DNA from: Apoderus coryli
Lineage: Eukaryota > Arthropoda > Insecta > Coleoptera > Attelabidae
DNA: 64,000 nucleotides
Assembly: GCA_911728435.2 (NCBI GenBank)
Contig: OU452199.1
Location: forward strand, 11,542,860 to 11,606,859
Direction: 5' to 3'
Part shown: positions 44,876 through 55,900 of the stretch, one piece after another
Numbering within the stretch: position 1 is the stretch's first letter
Layout of the letters: every line of letters begins with the position of its first letter
Made by a program: the position numbers and the translations under genes
Notes under the pieces: model-generated
The model's database searches: none
Told to the model about the DNA's origin: nothing
What the model saw: only the letters and a program-made list of their open reading frames with translations

Positions 44876-45640
44876 GTACATTTATTAAGTCATTTTAATT
44901 TCGCTGATGTTGTTTATGGCCCTTGTCTGGACAAATTTGATTCGAACTGTATCGAAAGGGTACAAAAATCATGCTTAAGGTTCATTTATAACATCAGTAA
45001 ATACGAAAGAATTTCATATAAGCTTGCTAAGGATACCTGGCTGAACATGGAGATAGACGAAGAGTTCGTTTTGTTTCCTTTTGCCACAAGTTTTTATTAA
45101 CCTCCATATTTATATAATGAAATACCTTTTCGTACAGACGTGCATGCTTTGAATTGGAGACACAAGGGCTTAATTTCTCCGCCAGCTCATCACACTACAC
45201 TTTTTCGTCGAGGCTTCACATTGGCATTTAAATAAACTTCCTGACTACCTGAAATTATTTCTTACAATCAAATTCAGAAAAGAATACAAAAACTTCTTGC
45301 TTCGGAATAATTACCTCCCATGAACCTGATCAATTGTTCTGTGTTGATAAATTCATGTGAGAGAGAAAGGTAATTTCATTGGCACCTACTTAATTCAATA
45401 CTACTTAATTTTTAGGTATACCTACTATTTCTTTATTATTAAGATTTATAATGTATTATTATATATAAATGGATATATAAGTCTATTACTGCCAGGCTTA
45501 GGACTTGATCTTTTTTAAATTGATTTCCTAGGTCTGTTTGTAGTTCTTTTATTATTATTATTTTTGTTTTGTGAATTATTTCCGATTTAGAATGTCATTT
45601 TATGTCGAACTACAATAAATAAATAAATATATACGAGTAA
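44876..45640 (+). pseudogene. Jockey/CR1-type LINE, C-terminal coding end and 3' UTR
   Basis: The plus strand reads FADVVYGPCLDKFDSNCIER, VQKSCLRFIYNISKYERISY, then (frameshifted) FRTDVHALNWRHKGLISPPA, HHTTLFRRGFT, and LPDYLKLFLTIKFRKEYKNF. This is the region after the RT thumb in insect jockey/CR1-like LINEs. A 3' UTR follows and ends in AATAAATAAATAAAT near 45620-45634, a simple-repeat tail typical of these elements. 5'-truncated. Confidence 0.75.
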
Positions 45641-46804
45641 AAGGTGGCCCTTTAACAATACCACCGCTATTTTTGTAATCGAGCATCATACTTATTTTTG
45701 TATAATCATATCCATCATATTCGACCTCCAAATCATAAAATAGTTTAATGGATGACCAAAATTAATTAACGAATTTTACTACTACATTATTTTTTATTTG
45801 AAATGAAAAATTGTATAATGTTTTTAATGATTTTATTTTATTTGTATCTTTCCTGCTTGCGTTACCTATACATTGGGATAAGTACTGTTGTCGAGATTGT
45901 ATAGTTTATACAACTCTCTGGTCGATACTTGTAAACGAGCACGTCTTTGGTATTTGAACTTATAAGACGAGCGAAACAAATTCGTCGGTTTCTGTCTATC
46001 GGTGCCATTGTAGTAGAACATGCCGACTTCTACACCACACAGCAGTTTTTTGGAGTTGAGAACATTTTAATTTCCCTACAATAAAAACTTTTAAATAGCA
46101 CCACAAACATACAATTTGCACACAAATGAACATTGCATATCCATCAGAAAACCTTTCGTGTATGCACAGAGAACAATTATTATTATCCGTATGTTCAATA
46201 ATTCACAAAAACATATTCAACAACGAAATATGTAGTCAAAAGCTCCACTTTGAGTTATTTAAAAATTATTGGAGCAAATATCAAAACCTATTAATATGTT
46301 TATTTTATCATAAAAGCACCAAATTATTAATGTATATTCACTGATGTGTACACAAAAGCTTTAATACAAACTATAAACCGTGAAAGCTTTTAGTAATGTA
46401 CTGAATACCAGACAGATATCGTATGTTGGAAAAATGTCAACGCTTTAATAACAGTTTGTATTACATTGGGAATATTTTATAGTTATCGTTCCATTTATCA
46501 ATGATATCCGTGAAATAATAATTAATTATTCATTATTAAGTACCAGTGTCCGGCTGGTATATATTAATTACCATGTTCCATAACTTACGAAGACTTTTAA
46601 TATACGTGCATTGTTTCAAATAGGCGTATAAAATATATAGGGCTTCAACTATTTAGTGTACTTGAAACTGTTTTGTCAAAAAATCCAGGGTTGTAAAATT
46701 GTATATTAAAAAAAAAAAGAAAATAAAAAATCAAAACCTTTGTTTACTATTTTTTTTAAATAATTATGTTGACTTTCATGCTATTTGTTTCAAACAAATT
46801 ATGA
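45641..46804. other. AT-rich, no gene seen
   Basis: Nothing supportable. Confidence 0.35.
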
Positions 46805-47100
46805 ATACCTATAGTTAGAGCAGGACAATGAGAAACTTGTTAAAATTCTATCTTTTTGATAATAAGCTATCATGCTAGTGACCGTCATTGACACTTCTTT
46901 AATGGAAAACACAGTTGCTCATAAAATATTTGACAGAAACATATTTGTTTTTGACGACATCTAGTGTGAGCAGGCAGTTTATGCCCTGTGAAACACAGTT
47001 CACAAACGATCTCCGAACGAGAAGCAATAACTCCATCATATCCAATTGCTAACACTAAATGCGCCCGAATTCCCTGGCGGGAGGCAATTCACAGAGATAT
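46805..47100 (-). repeat. Hammerhead-family repeat, Z + Y modules, inverted
   Basis: From ~46817 (TTAGAGCAGGACAATGAGAA) through GACCGTCATTGACACTTC and CATAAAATATTTGACAG it is the reverse complement of 31258-31412. It continues as reversed Y (GACGACATCTAGTGTGAGCA ... GCGCCCGAATTCCCTGGCGG GAGGC) to ~47086. No X module follows. Confidence 0.65.
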
Positions 47101-48657
47101 ATTTGTTCTAATAATTATTAAAATAATAAAATACAAAATAACTAAGCTCTAATATAAAATAAAATATAAAAAAATCCCGAGGGTAGCATGAACACAAATC
47201 ATTCATGTTGAACCGTTTTCTACTGACGCTTTTATAATAGGTACGTGCAATGAAAGTTCACCCAAATCTTGTTTATCGTCTGATGATCTTGCGCCAGATA
47301 GTTCTACCAAAATGTAAATGTCTCCATCTGGATGTACACCTTTTAACGACGATGTGCTCACTGAAAAGCCACGTATCGTATCAACTAAATTTTACCTCGA
47401 GGGATTATCAAAATGATTGAGTGCCCAAATAGTTACCATGATGCATGCCAGATATCATATGTGAGAGGTTTGAGATGCCGCACTACAGCAAAATATTGGG
47501 AAAGCTGCTAGGGCGGAATGCCCAGGTTGTGTGTCCGTGTTGTAATGACAGTCAGGGTGACATATTTAAACTAAAGTGTTAATTTTAAATAAAGCGAAGC
47601 AAACTAGTAAGGTTTATTATAAAATAAAAAAAAATCTGTTGGTAGAGCTAATTTCAAACTTTACCGCATCTGCCTAAAACGAATTATCAACGTTTAAAAG
47701 TTAGGAATCAACTACAATAATAAAATATGTCTAACAATACATAAGTTACACCCTTTTTGATATCACTCGTTCAAATATTTTCGTATGTTTAAATTGTATT
47801 TTACAGCTTTAGCGGACGCTGTATGGTCTCCCCTACTTATATGGTGCATTCATCAGAATCCTCGATTTATTACACAAAATCATAAAACTATTTGATTTTC
47901 CATACATGTCGAACTGAAACTTATACCGTTTTGTAACGAATTTTAACCTAATAGAGCTTCTAGCTGCTGAAAAGGAAATCAAACTTTTCTATAGAGGTTT
48001 TAAAGGTTGATATTATCCTCGAATGTATTCACGCCATTTATAATCTAAAATTCAATTTCCCAGCGAATCCACGTATATATTCTGCTAACAATAGCAGATA
48101 GAGGAAAACGGATTTAATAAAAAGTTTTCAGCCTAATAATCACATCAACTGCATTGTTACTGGTTATTGAGGGACGCGAAAGAATATGGCATTGTTAAAG
48201 ATGGTACAATAGCGAAAACGTACCCTATACGTATTGTTTATTTTGCCTTAATGTGTAGAGGTATTTTTGGTTTTTAAATACAACATTTAAGTAAATACAC
48301 TACATATTTTACAAAGTAAATTACTGGATGAAAGCATGTTTCTAAAAACCGAATTGGATGCTGCGAAAAGTATTCATTACACAGTTAATTGGAATAAGCT
48401 CGGGAATAAGTAAGCACGGGACTAATAGCCATAATAATCAAATATTTCAACCAAAATCTCTATAATAATGATGATGATAATGATTGAGTAAAAATATATC
48501 TCGTCGCGCTATCTGACGGTACAGTGGTAAATTACTCGTCAGGATCATCTGCACGCAGCCGGAGGAGACCACAAATCTTGGGAATGTTACCATATAAAGC
48601 AGGGTAAAAGCAGGAATTAAATATTATTTCTTGGTTTATAATTATTTAATGTCGTAA
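47101..48657. other. No firm gene; GC-richer patch at 47240-47560
   Basis: The patch has a frame MIECPNSYHDACQISYVRGL followed by a further ~10 codons to a stop, and nearby fragments, which look like decayed coding DNA. No family could be assigned. Confidence 0.25.
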
Positions 48658-48910
48658 TTGGACGGGATTACCTCTATAATTTTCAGGATCTGCGCGGAAT
48701 TAAATCACAAATTAAAAATAAAGGGGCTGTCCACAAAATTAGCCGTCAAGGTCTCCAAATTTTACCCCAATGGGTCTACCCCCGAAAATATGAAAATCAG
48801 AATTTCAAACGCGTATGCATTAATAACACCAGTGATTTTGAATAAAGTTCAAAAATTGGTTGAAAATAGAATTTTATGTTGAGAGGCTAAACATTTCGAC
48901 CAACTCCATC
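48658..48910 (+). pseudogene. Tc1/IS630-like DDE transposase C-terminus
   Basis: STPENMKIRISNAYALITPV then ILNKVQKLVENRILC, stop, EAKHFDQL resembles the C-terminal 'LK.RI..AC..IT...L..V......R...C....G.HFE.L' end of the family seen at 4092 and 39470. Only this tail remains. Confidence 0.5.
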
Positions 48911-49031
48911 AATAAAATGTGTTACTTTATACATAGATAAAAACTCATAGAGGATCAACGCTTATGGCAATATTAAAACTCAAAAACAGCAGTGGTATCT
49001 AGACAGACGGTGGAACCTCTAGACTCTAGAG

Positions 49032-50980
49032 CAGGGGTTCCCAAAGTGGGCGATAACGCCCCCTTGTAGGCGCTGTAGGCCGAAAGGGGGACGGTAAGAG
49101 ACCCAGAAAAAAATGGGGGCGTTGTGTAGAGGCTTGGGAGGCGATTTGTAATTTTATCTAGCTAGGAGGACTCTTAGACACCGACTGAGCTCTCGACTCG
49201 CGACTACAACTTGTGAACATCAACTAATATTAATTAAGAGATTGCTCAAACTCGGTTCGATATTTCTCTCCGCGTAGTTCATATATCTGTCCTGTTTTAT
49301 TCAATAAAGAAAAGAAAAATCATGTCAATCGGTCGCTCCTTTTCGAAATGAAAGCTGGCTGAAAATATTGAAGGATCATTGTGCAATCATCTGAGGACTA
49401 GTCAATTCTCAATTCAGCTCGATGAGTCCACTTTACCAACTAATGAAGCATTGTTGCTGTATTACGTGAGGTTTATTAAAGATGAGAAAATATGTGAAGA
49501 ACTATTATTTAGAGACCGATACAAAAGGCGAAACCATATTCAATATATTGGAAAAGTTTTGTGATGAGAAAGAGATTCCCTTGAAAAATATTATATCAGT
49601 TGCTACGGATGGCGCTCCGGCTATGACAGGGTGCCAGAAAGGCTTCATAGCGTACTTAAAAAATAAAATTCCAGATGTCCTTGCTGTACATTGCGTTATT
49701 CATAGACAACATTGGGTTGCTAGAAACTTAAGTGAACGACTATTTCAATCACTGCAATATGTCATCAAAGCAGTCAATAAAATCCGTAACAGCTCTTTGA
49801 ATGATTGATTATTTCATCAACTTTGTGTTACTAATGACGATGATTTCAAGCGTTTGTTGCTTCATACTGTTGCCTATCAAGAGGCAATTGTCTGACTCGA
49901 TTTTACAACCTGTTTGACTCTATGATAGACTTCTTGGAAACTAAAGATACAGGATTGCGCAACAAGCTCATTACATCAAAGAATGATATAGCTTACATGA
50001 CAGACCTGTATAAATTGTTCAACGAGATGAATCTCCAACTGCAAGGCGATGAACTAAATTTAATTAAAACAAAATATGTCGTTGCTGCTTTCGCAGCCAA
50101 ACTGCTTCTGCACAAAAAGAATATGGGCAGACGTGAGTTTCACAATTTTCCGAATTTATCAGTATCCTGCAGTAACGACGACTTGTTTGCCTACTGCCAA
50201 CATTTGGAAAACCTCGACATTGACTTCACCGAACGATACCAGGACATTTTGAACTTGGAAATACCAGATTGGGTGTTGGATCCGTTTTCAAATAATGTCA
50301 ACATAGCAATGTCACCTCAGCTGGAAGAAGAACTTATAGAATTGACAACAAACGAGGAAATAAAAATCAAGTTCAAAAATTGCTATCAAGAATTGAAAAT
50401 TGTACCCTGGATTGTGGTCAATCGTTCAACCATTCTTGATAGTATTCCCATCGTCGTATTTGTGTGAACGTGGATTTAGTGCTGTCGCAACGCTGCTTAC
50501 TAAAAAGAGAAGTTGTTTGCATGTTACCGAACGTAGCGACTTGCGGCTGTTCTTGGCTAGGTAACTTGGAACCTGATATCAACAAACTTATTAAACAGCA
50601 TCATATTCATCCTTCACATTAGTTTTTATATAAGAATCGATTTTGTTTGTTTTATTTTGAATAAAAGATACGCTGTCCGAATACTATAAAGTTGCGTTTC
50701 AGTAATCATTCTCATTGGCAGGTGTAGCCCGTAAGAGTTAACTTGAGACTTGAACGCCGTTGTGTACTACCTACTGCGCTCAGGTCTCAAATTAACTCTT
50801 GTGGGTTATACTAAAAGTCTCGTTTAGAATGAATGTTTAATATCTGCTAATACAGCTCACAATAATAAATTAATTTAATTTGAAGTTATAGTGGTCTTTA
50901 AGTAGGTGAAAAAAGGGGGGCGTTAAAAAATAATTTATTCTCAAAGTGGGCAGTAGACAAAATAAGTTTGGGAACCTCTG
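49032..50980 (+). mobile_element. hAT transposon, ZBED/Buster-like, degenerate
   Basis: The terminal repeats CAGGGGTTCCCAAA (49032) and the reverse complement of TTTGGGAACCTCTG (50967-50980) match at 13 of 14. The flanking octamers CTCTAGAG (49024-49031) and CTATAGAC (50981-50988) match at 6 of 8, an aged 8-bp target duplication. Both subterminal regions carry CAAAGTGGGC and GGGGGCGTT blocks. The interior encodes a broken transposase. Confidence 0.85.
49330..50570 (+). pseudogene. hAT transposase (ZBED5/FAM200-like), frameshifted
   Basis: Pieces in order: SQFSIQLDESTLPTNEALLL (first catalytic Asp), TKGETIFNILEKFC, ISVATDGAPAMTGCQKGF (second Asp), VLAVHCVIHRQHWVARNLS, then after a gap with stops FLETKDTGLRNKLITSKNDI, YMTDLYKLFNEMNLQLQGD, FTERYQDILNLEIPDWVLDP, and finally (shifted) YLCERGFSAVATLLTKKRS, the C-terminal dimerisation block with 'LRLFLA'. 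The BED zinc finger is missing. At least three frame breaks (near 49540, 49808-49920 and 50450). ZBED5-like proteins have also been domesticated, but the TIRs and breaks point to a dead transposon copy. Confidence 0.8.
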
Positions 50981-50988
50981 CTATAGAC

Positions 50989-52325
50989 CAATAGATGTTG
51001 CCACTACACGCTACAACAGCTAAAAAAGAAAATTGTATTGTACCTAGTGGGCTGCATTTCTCGTTCGTAACAAACGTTGTGTGTTGAATGCTTATATACC
51101 ACGTACGCCCAAAATGTTTGCTAATTTTCAGACAAATTTAAATGTTGAATAACTAAAATTAATTTTAAAAACATTTTGTTTTTATTATACGGGGTGTTGT
51201 ATATAAACTTTTCAGTCGAATGAATCCAAAAAGATAGCTATTTGTGTTCAGTTTTATCTGACTTACAAAGCTTGAACTCTATTGCTATACACTATGTCCA
51301 AGATAAGAATGGGATAGCATTGGAATCTTGGAAACGGTAGGAGTTACAATGTCGGTTAAATTCGAGAAAAGTTGCACAATATAAACACCTTTTAAATGGT
51401 GTTTTCAAAATTAAACTAACTTCAGCCGTTTTAGAGAATTTTTGAAAAAACTATTTTTTGCGATTTTACTTTTTATTTATTTCTGACACATGAAAAAATA
51501 AAAAGCACGTTTCGTTTTTGAAATATCATCATCAACTTGGTTTTTTTAAATACGGCTCTGGATTTTTATTTTTAAATTTAAAGCCATTTTCAATTGAAAA
51601 ATATGTGGTATATCGCACATAATGGTTTAAACAAGTTTTCAGTATTTTTAGCTGTTATTTAAAATAATTCAAGAAAAATCGCCATGAGATTTTAATAATT
51701 ATTGAAAAAACTAATTAAAATATTTTTGGAATAACAAAAACCTTATAAGCTTATAAGCCTTGTAAAATATCTATTTTTCTTTTCTTAGGTACCGCTTTTT
51801 TACAGAAGGTTGTTAGAGTTAAATACTTTAATAGGCATATACACAGTTACATAAATCTATGTCCATATTTTCCACCGATGAATTAGCGGGACATCTATTT
51901 CAAATTTCATTTGAACGGAATACGTTGTTTATCTTTCAAGAACATAGCTTATAAAAATTCATCTAATATATAAACGAGCTGACAGAAAGAAGTTTTTATT
52001 GCCCATCTGGTATAATTGTGTATGTAATCCCTAATTACGTGTAACGTGTAATGCGGGTAATGCAAAAGCCTAATCTATGAACGGTACCTAAAAAAGGATC
52101 TTACCTTTCAAAAGTGTAAATTAAGAATTAATATTGGCGGGTTTTTATGAAATCTTAACATATATATATATTAGCTGTGTTTGTTAAGCTGTTGGAACAG
52201 TCATAGAAGCTGCACCTATTGCTACGTTTTTTAGCACTTCCCTCATATTTAGTATTATTTATTATTTAGGCACTCAATAGTATTTAAATCAATTAAAATG
52301 GATATTTAGAAACACGCAATGAAAG
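50989..52325. other. AT-rich, no gene seen
   Basis: Nothing supportable. GGGGTGTTGTATATAAAC near 51191 resembles a decayed TACAGGGTGT end. Confidence 0.35.
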
Positions 52326-52353
52326 TTATTATTATTATTATTATTATTATTAT
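52326..52353. repeat. (TTA)n tract, left end of retrotransposon pile-up
   Basis: About nine TTA units, directly abutting the 3' end of the family-C fragment. Probably the surviving left flank of the original target microsatellite. Confidence 0.8.
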
Positions 52354-52541
52354 CATATCTCAGCTTTATCCACTGGTTTATTTCTTATCCACCCGGGAAA
52401 CTATCCGGTTTCCAAAGGGTGGTTGGTTTTATGATAATATTTTGCGCACTATATGAGAAGTTCCTAGAATTGCTGTTTTTTGAAGATCTAAAATGGAGTG
52501 TTTACCTGGTATTTCGTCTATGAATTTTTGGAGTGAGCAGG
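52354..52541 (-). mobile_element. R4/Dong-like family C, 3' fragment
   Basis: The minus strand reads FIDEIPGKHSILDLQKTAIL then GTSHIVRKILS and a stop at 52429. This is the C-terminal block homologous to the ends of families A (RSVILESCRIMRKTLNL) and B (EEMQKAAILQSLNIVRSFL). A ~75-nt 3' UTR ends CTGAGATATGA directly on (TAA)n, with no poly(A). Strongly 5'-truncated, also into a TTA tract. Confidence 0.65.
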
Positions 52542-52542
52542 A

Positions 52543-52585
<43 letters not shown>
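52543..52585. repeat. (ATT)n tract between families C and D
   Basis: About 14 units. Confidence 0.8.
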
Positions 52586-52757
52586 TCAGGTTTTCTCTGC
52601 TTTTGCAGGTAAGTATTCTCCACACAGCAGTGCATGCAAGTGTGAAGAATTTTGTTCTGGATTTATATGTTTGTTTTTCTTTTCAGGTTCCAGTGTTCAA
52701 TACTTTTCGTGCGATGTGGCAGGTTCCTAGGATGGCAATCTTCTGGAGGGTTATAAA
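52586..52757 (-). mobile_element. R4/Dong-like family D, 3' fragment copy 1
   Basis: The minus strand reads ITLQKIAILGTCHIARKVLN TGT stop, again the C-terminal block of these proteins. A ~125-nt 3' UTR follows, ending AAAACCTGA on (AAT)n without poly(A). Confidence 0.6.
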
Positions 52758-52771
52758 TTATTATTATTATT

Positions 52772-52892
52772 TCAGGTTTTCTCTGCTTTTGCAGGTAAGT
52801 ATTCTTCACACGGCAGTGCATGCAAGTGTGAAGAATTTTGTTCTGGATTTATATGTTTGTTTTTCTTTTCAGGTTCCAGTGTTCAATACTTC
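52772..52892 (-). mobile_element. R4/Dong-like family D, 3' fragment copy 2
   Basis: Repeats the 3' UTR of copy 1 with a few substitutions but stops upstream at AAGTATTGAACACTGG, so it is more severely 5'-truncated. Short TTA tracts flank it on both sides. Confidence 0.65.
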
Positions 52893-52907
52893 ATATTATT
52901 ATTATTA

Positions 52908-55900
52908 TTTTTTTTTTTTTTTTTTTTTTTTTACATCCTTCTACTTTCTTCCAGATAGGAGAAATTCTGCAGTGGGGTTTGATAACCAATCACTACAGAT
53001 TTGTTTTAACACGGTAAGTACTTCTAGGATTTCATTAAGTATGCTTCAGATATTATTAATAAGTATATACTTTTTCTTTAAATAGGGGAGGGAATCAAGG
53101 TACGTATTTAAAACTTATATTTATTTATCATTCATTTACTTTTTTCTTTTTTTTTTTTTTCAGATGTCCAACTTTTTATCCGCTGCCTTTATACTCTATT
53201 CAGGCAGGTTTAGGGTTTTTCTCATGATTCTACATGACTCAAGGATCACCGATCTTTGCATCAATGTTATGTTTCGCTGATCAATGTCTATTTGTTTCAG
53301 AAAGCGTGGCAGGTTTTTCCCAATCAGTCCCGTCACTGATATTATAATAGGAACAGTAAGTACCTTGTCCAGTTTATAAATATTCTTAAATTCCGTACAA
53401 AGGTCTTGATACTTATTTATTTTTTCTTTCTCTTTATTTAGGAGGTTGTGGTCAGCCGGGTGAGAAATATCGACGAAGTAAGCAGTCTTATTTTTCCGGT
53501 CTACCAGGGTTATGTCAGGACGATTACTTGCGATAGGTCTATCTGTGATTATTGGGAAATCCCAATAAAGTTTATAATTATCGTTTTGTAAAAACGGGAA
53601 TGGGTTGTATAGAAAATATTTTTCTTTTTTCTCTATAAGTTTGCATTGTACGGCTATTTCCTGATGAATTATTCCTGCTGTTAAATTATGCCTTTTTGTA
53701 TATTCTGTGGGCGCTAAGCTGCTGCACGCTGAGAGGATATGTTCCGTTGTTTCTGATTTGGCGAAACACATTCTACACTTATCATTTTCAATTGGAATTT
53801 TCTGTATGTATTTTTGGTAGTTTCTGGTGGGCGTTACTCCGTCCTGTATTGATACCAGAAAACCCTCGGTTTCCGCGAACAATAGTCCATGTTTAAGCCA
53901 CATGGTTGACAACTCTGCATCTGCCTGAGACAGGGCATACGGATATTTTCCATGCAACGATTTTTCTAGCCATTGTTCTCTTATGTGGTCATTAGTAAGT
54001 GTTTCGCGCATGGTGTTATTGCTGAGCTGTAGAGGTGAATAATAATCCAGTCGCTTGACTTGACGGTGTAATGGCGATAGGAGAGATTTTCTGTTAAAGT
54101 AGGTTTTTAGTAGATTAATTTGTCTATCGCATAGTCGGTGTAGGTCTAGTAGTCCTCTTCCGCCCACATTTCTTGGTAAGTATAAACGTTCAGTACATGC
54201 ATGGGGATGGTGGCACCTATATTCTGTTAGCAAAACTCTAATTTTTCTATTCATTGCTTCAATGCTTGTCTTAGACCACCTGATTATTCCAAAGGAATAA
54301 GATAACACTGGCAATGCATACGTATTTATGGCTTTGATTTTGTTTTTACCAGTTAGTTCTGATCTTAGGATTTTTCTTATTCTATCAACCATTTTTTGTT
54401 CCGTGTTTTCTATTATATTTTTTTGATCTAAAACCAATTTTTGGTTATAGCCGAGGTATTTGTAGTAATCATTGTTTAGGTATCTGAATGTTTCGCTATT
54501 TTCTAAATTTTCGTAAGTTTGTAACTTTCCCTTTTGAGCTACTAATTTTGCACATTTATCAAAACCCAACCTCATTTTGATGTCAAGACTGAACTTTTGT
54601 GTCGTCTCAATAAGTCTGTCTAATTGTTTCTCTGTTGATGCATAGAGTTTGAGGTCATCTACATAAAATAAATGATTTATTGTATAATCACTATCCTCAT
54701 ACCTCAGTGTATATCCTATTCTAGTGTCTTTTAACATATTTGAGAGTGGGTTCAGGCACAACACAAACCAAAAAGGGCTTAGGGAATCTCCCTGAAATAT
54801 GCCACTCTGGATCGGTATTTCATCCGTTACTATATTTGTTTTTTCCGTTTTAACTACGAGTTTCGTTCTCCAGGTTTTCATTGCTGTGGCTAAAAAATTT
54901 ATTATATTTGGGCTGATTTTGTAAAGTTTTAGTACATCTATTAACCAAGAATGTGGAACACTATCAAAGGCTTTCTGATAATCGATCCATGCCACTGCCA
55001 TATTTTTGTTTCTCTTTTTAGCATCTTGTGTAACTATAGAGTCGATCACCAATTGTTCCTTGCTTCCTAATGTACCATGCCGACAACCCTTTTGCTCTTC
55101 AGTTAAGATTCCAGAGTCTTCAATGTGCTTGATTATTTTTTGACTTAGAATTGAGGTGATTATTTTATACAAAGTGGGTAGACACGTTATGGGTCGATAG
55201 TTTTTTGGGTTAGTTGTATCTCCTTTTTTAGGTATCATTGAGGTAATTCCTTTCGTTAAAAATTTAGGATGATATGTGTTGTTTGTTAGTAGTTCATTAA
55301 TTTGTTTTGTAAGCAACTTTGTGATATTTATATTTTTCCACCAATAGTTATGAACATGATCCACCCCCGGTGCTTTCCAGTTGTGTGATCTATTTAAAGC
55401 GTTCTTAACTTCAGTCTCAGTTATTGGACTAATCTCCATGTCTATTAATGTGTCGTATTTCTTTTTTTCCGTTTTAAGCCATGATGCCTTTTGATTGTAT
55501 TGTTGTTTGGATGCCCATACGTTTTTCCAAAATGTTTGTAGTTGTTCCTTGTCTGGTCCCTGTTCAATTGGTGGTTCATTATTAAGTTTTTTGTAGAACT
55601 CTTTCTCGTTATTCTTAAACAGTTTGTTGTCATTTTTTCGTTTGTAACTTTTATTGTATCGTCTAAGCCGGTTTCCCAGTGCTGCTATTTGTTGTTTTAT
55701 TTTTTCTTTAAATGTTTCCTTCTCTTGGTAATTTGAGTGCTGAATATTGTTTTTCCTAAAATAGTAATGTATATCGTTAGATAATTTGGTGCTCATGTTA
55801 CCTCTCTCCCAATCTCGTATCTTTGTTAGCCAACTTCTTAACGTTTTTATTTTTTGTTCTATACGTTCTCTCCATTTGGGTTCCTTCTTGGCCTTTTGCT

